Shown in pieces: positions 1-8,906 of a stretch of DNA of 42,463 nucleotides. Origin of the DNA: Clostridium fallax (GTDB lineage Bacteria > Bacillota > Clostridia > Clostridiales > Clostridiaceae); assembly GCF_900129365.1 (NCBI RefSeq), contig NZ_FQVM01000021.1:1-42463 (forward strand), given 5' to 3'. Below the pieces are notes generated by a model that was not told where the DNA came from, ran no database searches, and saw only the letters and a program-made list of their open reading frames with translations. A program made the translations under genes and the position numbers. How positions within the stretch are numbered: position 1 is the first letter of the stretch; every line of letters begins with the position of its first letter.

Positions 1-86
1 AAGCTGTAGAATTTAATAATCATGTAAAAACTGAAGATGATTTAATGATAACTTCTTGTTGCTGTCCTATGTGGGTAGGAATGTAA
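1..86 (+). pseudogene. [FeFe] hydrogenase large-subunit fragment, 3'-truncated
   Basis: The frame starting at base 3 is open from the window edge to a TAA at 84-86. It ends in ITSCCCPMWVGM, which resembles the first H-cluster cysteine motif (TSCCPxW type) of the C-terminal catalytic domain of iron-only hydrogenases. In intact proteins this motif is followed by well over 150 residues carrying the other H-cluster cysteines, and none of that follows here. The fragment therefore looks like a truncated or frameshifted gene whose 5' part lies left of the window. Family assignment rests on one short motif, so the call is moderate. Confidence 0.5.
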
Positions 87-158
87 AATATTGGATTTGA
101 AAAGTAAAATTCAAGGAATCATTGCGATTATATATGAATGCAGAGAATTAGGAGAAAA

Positions 159-212
159 GGAGATGTCTCAAAATGAATTTTAAATCATTTTAGAGAACAT
201 CTCTCTTTTTAA
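159..212. terminator. Rho-independent terminator, probably bidirectional
   Basis: A long imperfect stem pairs GGAGATGTCTCAAAATGA with TCATTTTAGAGAACATCTCT and is followed by a T-run at 206-210. It sits between the hydrogenase remnant and the leftward gene ending at 344, so it may serve both. The rest of 213-343 is AT-rich and shows nothing recognisable. Confidence 0.7.
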
Positions 213-343
213 TTTAATAATATAATTTCTATATTTTTATAAAAATAAGCTATTAAGATACTGATTTTTATTTTAGTAAGTTTTTTACCTAACAGAATAA
301 ATCTTATTATTTTTAAATTTTTTCAATATATATTTAGAAATTT

Positions 344-592
344 CTATTTGTAAAAATTAAATTCATCTTTTCTTTCAGAATAAGCATTTAACACTTCTTC
401 CATATCTTCTTCTATGTAATCTTTTAAAGTTTTATAGTTTTCATTGGTGCTTTTATCAGGAAAGCTATAATCAAAAGCTTCATCTAAAGTATCCTTCCAA
501 GAACCAACATCACCTATAAACCACCATTTACCATCTTCTAAATTAGTCTCTGCAATACTGTTACTATGATTATCCTTTAGTACTATTAACAT
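344..592 (-). CDS. Small acidic hypothetical protein
   Basis: An 82-residue acidic protein with no recognised family. It has an aromatic patch (GKWWFIGDVGSW) near residues 21-32, and its C-terminal half is rich in Glu, Asp and Tyr. There is no signal peptide or membrane segment. The start is supported by a good Shine-Dalgarno (AGGGAGG on the minus strand, about 7 nt upstream). It stands alone and diverges from the AraC gene at 936. A cytosolic protein is likely; function is unknown. Confidence 0.65.
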   Translation of the reverse strand: MLIVLKDNHSNSIAETNLEDGKWWFIGDVGSWKDTLDEAFDYSFPDKSTNENYKTLKDYIEEDMEEVLNAYSERKDEFNFYK

Positions 593-935
593 GTAATTAA
601 CCTCCCTTTATTAAAATTTTAAAAATAAACTTTATAATTTATATGGTACCATAAATTTTAATACAAAAAATAAGAATAAAGTTAACATATAATGAAATTT
701 ATAACTTATTAATATATCTTAAATTTAATTTTTAATTAATATGAGAAAGAATAAAAAATAAGATATTTTCTTACGATAGAGATAATGATTTTTATTTTCA
801 ATTATATTATAATTAATATATAAGTTAAAAGTCTAACAAAAAATATAAATATTGGTTATTAGGGCTATTCTCATAAATTTTAAAATTAAATAAAGATAGT
901 TACAATAATAAAATCCATAATATGAGGGTGATAAT
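593..935. other. Divergent intergenic region
   Basis: 343 bases separate the leftward hypothetical gene from the rightward AraC gene. The region is very AT-rich. The only clear element is the Fur-box-like site at 781-799. A TATAAT-like stretch lies just after it (around 804-813), compatible with a promoter for the AraC gene. Confidence 0.5.
781..799 (+). promoter_or_regulatory. Fur-box-like operator upstream of the AraC gene
   Basis: The 19-mer GATAATGATTTTTATTTTC matches the classical Fur consensus GATAATGATAATCATTATC at 15 of 19 positions, with a perfect left half. It lies about 140 bases before the AraC start, next to AT-rich promoter-like sequence. Iron-responsive control of a siderophore-type transporter regulator would fit. 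Binding is inferred from the motif only. Confidence 0.5.
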
Positions 936-1925
936 TTGGTGAAAAACAATTTTTTATCTAAAAAATGCTATACTAATGATAGTTTAATGGAAAATACAAT
1001 TTATAATCTTAATCGGTTTTTTAATAATATATATGAAACGAGAGAAAAGTATTTTTGGGCACCTAAAGACATTGGAGATGGATATTATAAACGTATGTTA
1101 TTAGGAAAAAGTATAGAGATCTCTACTGAAAAAATTAAATATAATGAAGATACAAAAATGTCAGGCAAATCTTTTGGAGATGCTTATAGTTTATATTTTT
1201 CTTTAAATAAAGATATGAATTGGAGAGAAGAATATAGTAAAAGGGATTTTAGTATAAATGAAAAACTAGGAGCATTTATGAAAATAAATGAAATATTTGA
1301 ATCTTGTATTTTAGAAAAAGAGAAAAAATATAATTGTTTAAGCATTTCTATAAGTAAAGAAAGACTTAAGGAATATTTTAATATAGAAGAGATTTTAAAA
1401 TATAACTCTTTAAAAGAAAATAAATTTTTTGCAGAAACTTTTGAGGTAAATGAAAGTATTAGAAAGGCAATATTAGATATTGAAAATTGTCCTTATAAAA
1501 GCGATATAAAATATATGTACATAGAATCAAAGGCCTTAGAGATTTTTACAACTGTTATTAGTCAAATTAATAACAAAGATTTTAATTACAGTAGATGCAA
1601 ACTTTCTAAAACAGATATAAGTAGCATTATGTTAATAAAGAAATATGTGGATAAAGAATTTACTAGAAAAATTACTATTAAGGATCTTGCCTTGCTAGGA
1701 AAAATTAATGAATGTAAGTTAAAACAAGGGTTTAAAGGTATTTTTGGACAATCTGTTTATTCTTATATTATAGATAAGAGATTAAAATTAAGTATAAATT
1801 TATTAGATGAAGGATATTTAATAAATGAAATTGCATACATGGTTGGATATAACGATCCTAGTAGCTTTTCAAGAGCTTTTAAAAAGAGACATGGATATAG
1901 TCCTGTGAATATTAGAAGCAGATAG
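936..1925 (+). CDS. AraC-family transcriptional regulator (YbtA-like context)
   Basis: A 329-residue protein with a C-terminal AraC/XylS double helix-turn-helix at about residues 230-329 (IKDLALLGKINECKLKQGFK, then VGYNDPSSFSRAFKKRHGYS). The N-terminal 200 residues form a divergent effector domain. The start is TTG at 936, or GTG at 939, behind GAGGGTG at 924-930. The gene precedes a pair of half-ABC transporters, the arrangement of YbtA with YbtP/YbtQ and similar siderophore uptake loci. By analogy it probably activates that transporter when the ferric chelate is present. The effector is unknown. Confidence 0.85.
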   Translation: MVKNNFLSKKCYTNDSLMENTIYNLNRFFNNIYETREKYFWAPKDIGDGYYKRMLLGKSIEISTEKIKYNEDTKMSGKSFGDAYSLYFSLNKDMNWREEYSKRDFSINEKLGAFMKINEIFESCILEKEKKYNCLSISISKERLKEYFNIEEILKYNSLKENKFFAETFEVNESIRKAILDIENCPYKSDIKYMYIESKALEIFTTVISQINNKDFNYSRCKLSKTDISSIMLIKKYVDKEFTRKITIKDLALLGKINECKLKQGFKGIFGQSVYSYIIDKRLKLSINLLDEGYLINEIAYMVGYNDPSSFSRAFKKRHGYSPVNIRSR

Positions 1926-1989
1926 TTTTACTTATATGTCATGTTTTTCTACCTATATGTTATGGATGAAAAGATAATATGTTATTAAA

Positions 1990-2028
1990 ATATAGTAATG
2001 AGAATTATTCTCATTACTATATTTTTTT
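1990..2028 (+). terminator. Terminator hairpin that also contains a Fur-like palindrome
   Basis: A 14-bp stem (TATAGTAATGAGAA with TTCTCATTACTATA, loop TTA) is followed by a run of seven T, a standard terminator for the AraC gene. Its core TGAGAATTATTCTCA (1999-2013) is also a perfect 7-1-7 palindrome close to the Fur/PerR form TGATAATNATTATCA, so it could double as an operator for the ABC genes. Confidence 0.75.
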
Positions 2029-2276
2029 AGGAGGTGTAATTAATTATGATAAATAAAAAATATTAATTAAGACTTTTGTAAAAGTAAGAGATTTAAAAGG
2101 GTTATAAGTACGTATATTTTTAAATTATCTTTTAATTATATTTCTATTTTAGATTATAGTAATCAGTCAAATAGTTATTTATATTTTAAAAATATACCTT
2201 TAACAATCTTATTAAAGATATAATTATAAAAGTTTTAAGAGGTTATAAAAATATTTTATTTAAGGCGGTGAATATA
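2029..2276. other. Intergenic region with a strong RBS before a 6-codon frame
   Basis: Directly after the terminator, AGGAGGTG (2029-2036) precedes an ATG at 2046 that opens only MINKKY before TAA (2064-2066). This could be a leader peptide or the stump of a lost gene. The remainder up to the ABC gene is AT-rich with no other gene visible. No clear -35/-10 pair was found for the ABC operon. Confidence 0.35.
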
Positions 2277-4088
2277 ATGAAAAAGGAAAAGAAAAAGAGT
2301 GGCATAGGCCGTCTCTTAGAAATTGCAGGAAGGAAAAAAACATTAGTTATAATATCTTGTATATTATCTACAATTAGTGCAACTTTTATGCTTATTCCAT
2401 ATTTAAATGTATATTATATTTTAAAGGAAATACTAAAAAGTGGACTTAATATTTCTAATATTAATGGAAAGTACATATTAAACCAAGGTTACTATGCCTT
2501 AGGAGCTTTAGTTATTAGCCTTATTACTTTATATGCAAGCTTAATATCATCTCATTTAGCTGCATTTGATATTTTATATAATATTCGTATGAAATTAGCA
2601 AAGCATATAGGAACTTTACCTTTAGGCTATCTTTCTAATACATCTATTGGAGTTGTAAAAAAAACCATAGAACAAAATGTAGAGAAGATAGAACTTTTTA
2701 TTGCCCATAAAATACCTGATTTAGTAAATGTATTGGCAACAGCAGTAATTATGGTTGGAGCTTTATTATATTTAAATATTCCTATGGCAATTGCTTGTAT
2801 AAGTTCTTTTATTATTGGAATGCTAATTCAAAGTTCTATGTGGTTTGGAAAAAAAGCTAAAGGATTTGTGAAAGAATATTATGATTCATTAGAGCAGGTT
2901 AATTCATCAGCAGTACAGTATATAAGAGGAATGCAGGTAGTCAAAATATTTGGTAGAACTGTATATTCTTTTAAAAAGTTTTATGATGATATGAAAGCAT
3001 ATAGAGATTATTCAGTTAAATTTACAGATAAATTTGAAAAAGGATTTATAATTTTTAAAGTACTTTCAGGAAACTTTTTTACATTCATGTTACCTATTGG
3101 AATTTTTCTTTTAAGTAAAAATCCACATAGTATTTCTTTTGGACTTACATTTTTATTTTTCATAGTAATGGCTCCAGGAGCATCTGCACCTATGCTTAAA
3201 CTAATGTTACTTGCGTCAAGTTTAAGAGATATTAGTGAAGGAGTAGCAAGAATCGATTTAATTATGAATGAAAAATCAGTTGAAGAGCCTACTAATCCTA
3301 AAATACCTAAATCCTATGATATTTCCTTTGAAAATGTATATTTTTCTTATAATGAAAAGGATAAATGTACAAGACATTTAGCATTATATGATATTAGTTT
3401 TCATTCAAAAGAAGGAGAGGTTACAGCGTTAGTTGGACCATCTGGGTCTGGAAAATCTACAATTGCAAATCTTATTCCAAGATTTTGGGATATTGAAAAA
3501 GGAGAAATAAAAATAGGCGATGTAAATATAAAAGATATTCCTACTAGTAAACTAATGGATATTGTTTCTTTTGTATTTCAAGATAATTTTTTATTCTATG
3601 ATAGTATTTATGAAAATATTAAAGTTGGAAAGCCTGATGCAACTAAAGAAGAGGTTATTAATGCTGCAAAGGCATCTCAATGCCATAAATTTATTATGAG
3701 TCTTCCAAATGGTTATGATACTTTAATAGGAGAGGGAGGAGTGTTTCTTTCTGGAGGAGAGGAGCAAAGAATTTGCATTGCAAGAGCTATAATTAAAAAT
3801 GCTCCTATTCTTGTTTTAGATGAGGCTACTGCTTTTGCAGATCCTGAAAATGAATATGAAATACAACTAGCTTTAACAGAGCTTATAAAAGATAAAACAG
3901 TTATAGTAATAGCTCATAGACTTTCATCTATACAAAATGCAGATCAGATTATTGTTATGGATAATGGAAAAATAATAGAAAAGGGAACTCATAGAAAGTT
4001 AATAGAACTAGAGGGTATGTACTATAGAATGTGGGCTGCTTATTCTGATTCTAATAATTGGGAACTAATTAAGGAGGCAGGAATATGA
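2277..4088 (+). CDS. ABC transporter, fused permease-ATPase half-transporter (YbtP/YbtQ-like)
   Basis: A 603-residue half-transporter with an N-terminal six-helix membrane domain (about residues 20-310) and a C-terminal nucleotide-binding domain. The latter has Walker A GPSGSGKST near 387, signature LSGGEEQR near 491, Walker B ILVLDEAT near 511, and an H-loop His in IAHRLSS. The D-loop reads AFADPE rather than the usual SALDPE. ATG 2277 is preferred over GTG 2268, which lies inside the AAGGCGGTG ribosome binding site. It overlaps the next gene by 4 bases, implying translational coupling and a heterodimer. The AraC-ABC-ABC layout points to siderophore import despite exporter-type architecture. 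Peptide or drug export is the alternative. Confidence 0.85.
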   Translation: MKKEKKKSGIGRLLEIAGRKKTLVIISCILSTISATFMLIPYLNVYYILKEILKSGLNISNINGKYILNQGYYALGALVISLITLYASLISSHLAAFDILYNIRMKLAKHIGTLPLGYLSNTSIGVVKKTIEQNVEKIELFIAHKIPDLVNVLATAVIMVGALLYLNIPMAIACISSFIIGMLIQSSMWFGKKAKGFVKEYYDSLEQVNSSAVQYIRGMQVVKIFGRTVYSFKKFYDDMKAYRDYSVKFTDKFEKGFIIFKVLSGNFFTFMLPIGIFLLSKNPHSISFGLTFLFFIVMAPGASAPMLKLMLLASSLRDISEGVARIDLIMNEKSVEEPTNPKIPKSYDISFENVYFSYNEKDKCTRHLALYDISFHSKEGEVTALVGPSGSGKSTIANLIPRFWDIEKGEIKIGDVNIKDIPTSKLMDIVSFVFQDNFLFYDSIYENIKVGKPDATKEEVINAAKASQCHKFIMSLPNGYDTLIGEGGVFLSGGEEQRICIARAIIKNAPILVLDEATAFADPENEYEIQLALTELIKDKTVIVIAHRLSSIQNADQIIVMDNGKIIEKGTHRKLIELEGMYYRMWAAYSDSNNWELIKEAGI

Positions 4089-5818
4089 TAGAGTTATTAT
4101 ATAATATATCAGCAGGGAAACCTAAAAAACTTTATAAATCTATTTTTTATACTACTATCTGTAATATTGTAAATATTGTACCTGTTGCTCTTTCTATAGA
4201 AGTAGTTAGAACATTTTTTGAAGGATATGTAAATAATGGACAAATAAATTTTAAAAAGTTAATTAGCATTTCAATATTTCTTTTTGCATATCTTATTGTA
4301 ATGTATTTAAGCGAGGTGCCAGCATATAGAAGCTCTTATAGAGATGCCTATGATTTAAGTGCTAAAGGTCGTGCTGAACTTGCAGAAAAATTAAGAAAAT
4401 TACCTCTTGGATATTTTTCAAATAGAGATCCTGGAGATTTAGTAAATATGTTGATGGGGGATTTTACCTTAATTGAAACAGGAGTATCTCATTTAGTTCC
4501 TCAAGCTTTAGGTGGGGTTATAATGCCTGTAATTGCATTTATAGGTCTTTGTTTTTGGAATTTACCTATGGCGATTTCTATGTTTATATCCCTTCCAGTT
4601 GCAGTATTAGTTTTAATATTTTCAACTAAAGTTCAAAATAAGTTAACAGAAAAACATATGAGAGCAAAAATAGATGCAGGAAATAGACTACAGGAATATC
4701 TTAATGGAATAAGAGTAATAAAAGCTTATAATCTTACAGGATATAAATTTAAAAAATTAGATAATTCCTTTAAAAACTTTAAAGATGAAAGCTTAAGATT
4801 AGAAGTTTTAACTGGACCTTTTGCTCTTATGGCTGTAATTTTAATTAGATGTGGATTAACTTTAATGATTATTTTAGGAATACATCTTATTCTTAGAGGA
4901 AAAATTGACATTTTAACTTTTGTAGGATTTTTAATTATTGGAACAAGAGTTTACGATCCTTTAACATCTGCTCTATATAATTTTTTTGAATTTAGATATA
5001 ATTCTATTGCAGGAAAGAGAATTATTAAATTAATGAATGAAAAAGAAATGGTAGGAGGAGATAATGCTCCTTTAAATCATGAAATAGAGCTAAAAAATGT
5101 TACCTTTGGATATAATGATAAACCTGTACTAAAAGGTATAGATTTAAAATTAAAAGAAGGAAGTATAACAGCTTTAGTAGGACCATCAGGATGTGGAAAA
5201 ACAACTTTAATAAAGGTGATTTCAAGATTTTATGATCCAGATAAAGGTGTAGTATTATTTGGAGATAAAAATGAAAAGGAAATAAATTCAGAAGATTTAA
5301 TGAAAAATATTTCAGTGGTTTTCCAAGATGTATATCTTTTTAGAGATACTATAAAAAATAATATTGGATTTGGAAAAGAAAATGCAACAGATGAAGAAAT
5401 AGTAAATGCAGCTAAAAAAGCTAATGCTCACCAATTTATTATGAAACTTCCAAAAGGATATGATACTATAGTTGGAGAAGGCGGATCTACCTTATCAGGT
5501 GGAGAAAAACAAAGGGTATCTATTGCAAGAGCATTATTAAAAAATGCACCAGTAATTCTTCTTGATGAAGCTACAGCAAGTCTTGATCCAGAAAATGAAT
5601 TAGAAGTTCAAAGTGCTATTAATAGATTAATTAAAGGAAGAACAATTGTTATAATTGCCCATAAATTAAAAACAATTAAAAATGCAGATAATATTGTTGT
5701 ATTAAATGATGGCAGAATAGAAGAAAAAGGAACTCATGAACAATTGTTAGATAAAAAGGGATTATATAATAAGTTGTGGAACATACAAATGGAATCCGGT
5801 GGATGGAGGTTAAATTAA
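4085..5818 (+). CDS. ABC transporter, fused permease-ATPase half-transporter, second subunit
   Basis: A 577-residue partner of the preceding protein with the same order: six membrane helices, then an ATPase domain with Walker A GPSGCGKTT near residue 366, signature LSGGEKQR near 470, Walker B VILLDEAT near 490, D-loop ASLDPE and H-loop IAHKLKT. The ATGA overlap with the upstream gene indicates equimolar synthesis as a heterodimer. Unlike its partner, the D-loop is canonical. The likely role is uptake of a ferric siderophore or similar metallophore across the membrane, inferred from gene order and the nearby Fur-like sites; the substrate is not visible in the sequence. Confidence 0.85.
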   Translation: MIELLYNISAGKPKKLYKSIFYTTICNIVNIVPVALSIEVVRTFFEGYVNNGQINFKKLISISIFLFAYLIVMYLSEVPAYRSSYRDAYDLSAKGRAELAEKLRKLPLGYFSNRDPGDLVNMLMGDFTLIETGVSHLVPQALGGVIMPVIAFIGLCFWNLPMAISMFISLPVAVLVLIFSTKVQNKLTEKHMRAKIDAGNRLQEYLNGIRVIKAYNLTGYKFKKLDNSFKNFKDESLRLEVLTGPFALMAVILIRCGLTLMIILGIHLILRGKIDILTFVGFLIIGTRVYDPLTSALYNFFEFRYNSIAGKRIIKLMNEKEMVGGDNAPLNHEIELKNVTFGYNDKPVLKGIDLKLKEGSITALVGPSGCGKTTLIKVISRFYDPDKGVVLFGDKNEKEINSEDLMKNISVVFQDVYLFRDTIKNNIGFGKENATDEEIVNAAKKANAHQFIMKLPKGYDTIVGEGGSTLSGGEKQRVSIARALLKNAPVILLDEATASLDPENELEVQSAINRLIKGRTIVIIAHKLKTIKNADNIVVLNDGRIEEKGTHEQLLDKKGLYNKLWNIQMESGGWRLN

Positions 5819-5849
5819 AAAGACAAAATAAAATTATGATTTATTATAA

Positions 5850-5886
5850 AAAGCTTTGTTAGATAAACTCTAACAAAGCCTTTTAA
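5850..5886 (+). terminator. Terminator of the ABC operon
   Basis: An 11-bp perfect stem (GCTTTGTTAGA at 853-863 of this kilobase block and TCTAACAAAGC at 869-879) with a 5-nt loop, followed by CTTTT. It lies 30 bases after the second ABC gene. Confidence 0.85.
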
Positions 5887-5964
5887 ATTTAAGATAATAA
5901 TTATTTTAAATTAAGTAAAATTTCAGTATAATATACAATATATTTTAAAAGGTGAGGTGATTAA

Positions 5965-6720
5965 ATGGATATAATTACAGTTACAAAGGATAACTTAGAG
6001 AAAGAACATATCTGTTGTGCAATTGGAAATAACAATGATTGTGGAGTATCTGCTAAAAAGTTATGGTTATCTAAAGAATTTGATGAAGGTTTAGTTTTTA
6101 AGAAAGGAAATGTAAGAGGTAAATGTTTTATAGAGTACATACCTAGTGAAATGGCTTGGTGTCCTATTGAGGCTCCTTCATATATGTTTATTAATTGCTT
6201 ATGGGTTTCAGGTAAGTTTAAGGGAAAAGGAAATTCTAGTATCCTTTTAAATGAATGTATTAAAGATAGTAAAGAAAAAGGAAAAAAGGGACTTGTAATA
6301 TTATCTAGTAAGAAAAAAATGCCATATATATCCGATGGGAAGTTCTTAAGATATAAGGGATTTCAATTAGCAGATAAATTAAATCCTTATTATGAACTTT
6401 TATATTTACCTTTTAGTGATAATTCAAATAAACCTTTCTTTAAAGACTCAGTAAGAAATATTAATATTAAAGAAAAGGGTTTTGTTCTATTTTACTCCCA
6501 TCAATGTCCTTTTACAGCTAAGTATGTTCCTCTTATTAAAAGTTTAGCACAAAAAAAGAATATTCCTTTTAAAACTGTTCTTTTTGAAAGTAAAGAAGAG
6601 GCACAAAATGCACCTTCACCTTTTACAACTTATAGCTTATTTTATAATGGAGAATTTGTAACAAATGATATTTTATCAGAAAAAAAATTTGAAAAACTTC
6701 TTATAGAAAAAGAATTATAA
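5965..6720 (+). CDS. GNAT N-acetyltransferase fused to a YoaP/thioredoxin-like domain
   Basis: A 251-residue two-domain protein. Residues 1 to about 150 look like a GNAT acetyltransferase (GKFKGKGNSSILLNECIKDS resembles the acetyl-CoA pyrophosphate loop region). Residues about 170-251 form a thioredoxin/glutaredoxin-like fold with FYSHQCPFTAKYVP (Cys181) and the YoaP-type ending. This matches the Bacillus YoaP family layout. A good GGTGAGGTG ribosome binding site precedes ATG 5965. The acetyl acceptor is unknown. The single Cys in CPF differs from a CxxC redox pair, so the C-terminal domain may bind rather than reduce. It is transcribed with the hydrolase 57 bases downstream. Confidence 0.75.
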   Translation: MDIITVTKDNLEKEHICCAIGNNNDCGVSAKKLWLSKEFDEGLVFKKGNVRGKCFIEYIPSEMAWCPIEAPSYMFINCLWVSGKFKGKGNSSILLNECIKDSKEKGKKGLVILSSKKKMPYISDGKFLRYKGFQLADKLNPYYELLYLPFSDNSNKPFFKDSVRNINIKEKGFVLFYSHQCPFTAKYVPLIKSLAQKKNIPFKTVLFESKEEAQNAPSPFTTYSLFYNGEFVTNDILSEKKFEKLLIEKEL

Positions 6721-6777
6721 AGTTTTGAAATTTTATATATAGTAATTATAATTAGCCAAGTTAGAAGGGATAAATTT

Positions 6778-7620
6778 ATGGATATAATAGCTTTAATAGA
6801 AAATACAGTTGATAAGTCCAAAGATTTAATAAATGAAAAAGGACTATGTTTATATATAAAAAAAGATAATAATAATATATTATTTGATGTTGGTAAAAGT
6901 AATAATTTTATTAGCAATGCAAGAAAACTTGGGATTAATATAAAAGATATTGATATTGTAATAATATCTCATGGGCATCATGATCATGGAGATGGTCTTT
7001 TAGCATTTTTTAGAGAAAATACTAAAGGTAAGGTATATATGAAAAAAGAAGCTTCAAAAGATTATTATTTTAAATTTATGTTTTTTAATAGAAGTATAAG
7101 AATTAATGAGGAAATATTTAAAAAGTATTCTGACAGAATTATTTATATTGATGATTTTAAGGAGATATATAAAGATATTTATATCATTACAGATATAAAT
7201 AAAAGGTATGAAATTGCTAAAGGTAACAAATATATGTTTATATCTGAGAATGGAAATTTAACTAGAGATACATTTAACCATGAATTAATTATGGTAATAA
7301 AAGAGGACAATGGAATAAGTATATTTACTGGTTGTTCTCATAATGGTGTAGCTAATATGATAAAAACAGTAAAAAGTATTTTTTATAAGGAAAAAATTAA
7401 AGCTCTTATAGGTGGCTTTCATCTAATTAAAATACCAATATTAAAATCTTTAAAACCTTCAAGGGGTGAAATAGATATACTTTCTAATATCATTATAAAT
7501 GAAAACATAGAAGCAATATATACAGGTCATTGCACAGGAGAAAAAGCTTATAAAGAATTAAAAAATATTTTAGGAGAAAGAATAAAATATCTATCAACAG
7601 GAACTAAAATACAAATTTAA
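6778..7620 (+). CDS. Metallo-beta-lactamase-fold hydrolase
   Basis: A 280-residue protein of the MBL superfamily. Metal ligands are visible as HGHHDHGDG (His65 to His70), the GCSHNG motif around 185-190, GGFHL around 212-216 and GHCTG around 250-254. The GCSH/GGFH pattern is that of the group related to archaeal 7,8-dihydropterin-6-methyl-4-(beta-D-ribofuranosyl)-aminobenzene 5'-phosphate synthase. There is no signal peptide, so it is cytosolic. The start has AGAAGGGAT upstream. The bacterial substrate is unknown. Confidence 0.8.
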   Translation: MDIIALIENTVDKSKDLINEKGLCLYIKKDNNNILFDVGKSNNFISNARKLGINIKDIDIVIISHGHHDHGDGLLAFFRENTKGKVYMKKEASKDYYFKFMFFNRSIRINEEIFKKYSDRIIYIDDFKEIYKDIYIITDINKRYEIAKGNKYMFISENGNLTRDTFNHELIMVIKEDNGISIFTGCSHNGVANMIKTVKSIFYKEKIKALIGGFHLIKIPILKSLKPSRGEIDILSNIIINENIEAIYTGHCTGEKAYKELKNILGERIKYLSTGTKIQI

Positions 7621-7736
7621 ATATATAAAAATTATAATTTGAGGTCTTATATCATATAATGTAACGACTATAATGTAAAAAAATATTAATTAGATTTTAT
7701 TTTTTATGTAAAAGAAATGAGGCTTTAAATATAATT

Positions 7737-8738
7737 ATGGAAAGTATTATTAAGGATTATTTTAATTGGTATTATAAAAATTTAAAGTTACAAAATGAAA
7801 GCAGTATAGAATTAGAAAGATTAGTTTATAATTCTAATATTATAAAATTTAAAATGAGTAAATTAAGATTTATGGTAAAATGGTTTAAAAAGTTAGATGA
7901 AGAAATTAAAGACTATAAAATATATATAAAAATAAAGGAAATTACCTTTAAAGAAGATACCATATATGTAGATTTATTTTATGGTGATGATTTAGTATTG
8001 AAAAAAAGTGAGAATGTAACACAAAAGCTTAGAAATCAATTTCATAAAATAATCTTAAAAAACATAAATAATAATTTATTTATTATAGATGACTATTATA
8101 ATGATCACTTAGCAGATGAATTTTTTATGGTAAATGATGATAATATAAATAGAGATTTTATTAAGGAGAATATTAATAAAAAGATTCACATAAAAACCTT
8201 AGAATTTAATAATAATTTAAAAAGGCTAGATAAATTAGCTAAAGAATATGAGGAAAATCTAAAAAAATCGTCATCTAAGAATCTTAATAAAAAAAATATA
8301 AGAAATAACTTTAATTATGATGGAAATGAAGCTAAAAATTATGCTGTTAAATATTCTTTAGATTATAATCCTTTCTATAGTGATTACAATGGAAAAGGTG
8401 GAGATTGTACTAACTTTGTATCTCAGTGCATAAAAGCAGGTGGAATTCCTACAGATTATGTATGGTTTAAAGATAGTAATGCATGGATAAGAGTTAGAGA
8501 GCTTAGATATTGGTTAATTAATAAAGGATATTGTAGGGAATTAAAATGGCAAGAAAAATCAAAGGAAGGGGATTTAGTACAATTAGAAAATAACTATGGA
8601 ATTATATATCATAGTTTAATTATAACTTATAAAAGCTACGATAATCAGTTATTTGTATCATCCCATTCTGGAGACTATTATAATAGAGCTTTGGAAACTT
8701 ATATAACATCAAGAAGATATCTAATATTAACTAGCTAA
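7737..8738 (+). CDS. Amidase_6-domain protein (putative Cys peptidase/amidase)
   Basis: A 333-residue protein whose C-terminal 150 residues match the Amidase_6 pattern: YDGNEAKNYAVKYS, then GGDCTNFVSQC with the presumed nucleophile Cys224, GDLVQL, and YHSLIIT with the presumed catalytic His292. The N-terminal 180 residues are charged and unrecognised. No signal peptide is visible, which is unusual if the target is cell-wall peptide. Translation starts at ATG 7737 behind a weak ATGAGG site. The substrate is unknown; NlpC/P60-like cell-wall hydrolysis is possible but unproven. Confidence 0.75.
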   Translation: MESIIKDYFNWYYKNLKLQNESSIELERLVYNSNIIKFKMSKLRFMVKWFKKLDEEIKDYKIYIKIKEITFKEDTIYVDLFYGDDLVLKKSENVTQKLRNQFHKIILKNINNNLFIIDDYYNDHLADEFFMVNDDNINRDFIKENINKKIHIKTLEFNNNLKRLDKLAKEYEENLKKSSSKNLNKKNIRNNFNYDGNEAKNYAVKYSLDYNPFYSDYNGKGGDCTNFVSQCIKAGGIPTDYVWFKDSNAWIRVRELRYWLINKGYCRELKWQEKSKEGDLVQLENNYGIIYHSLIITYKSYDNQLFVSSHSGDYYNRALETYITSRRYLILTS

Positions 8739-8906
8739 ATTATAATAAATAATAGAATTTAATAAATAGAAATTGCTAGCAGTAAGTATAAAAGGTAAAT
8801 TTAAATATGATTAGAAATTTTTATATAAATATATATAATTAATATAACTAAAAACTTCCTAAGCTTTATTTAACAAAAGATATTAAAATAGAGAGAAGAT
8901 GAGATT

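Noticed and set aside
2046..2066. MINKKY as a regular coding gene
   Set aside because: Six codons are too short to call as a gene; reported as an oddity of the leader region instead.
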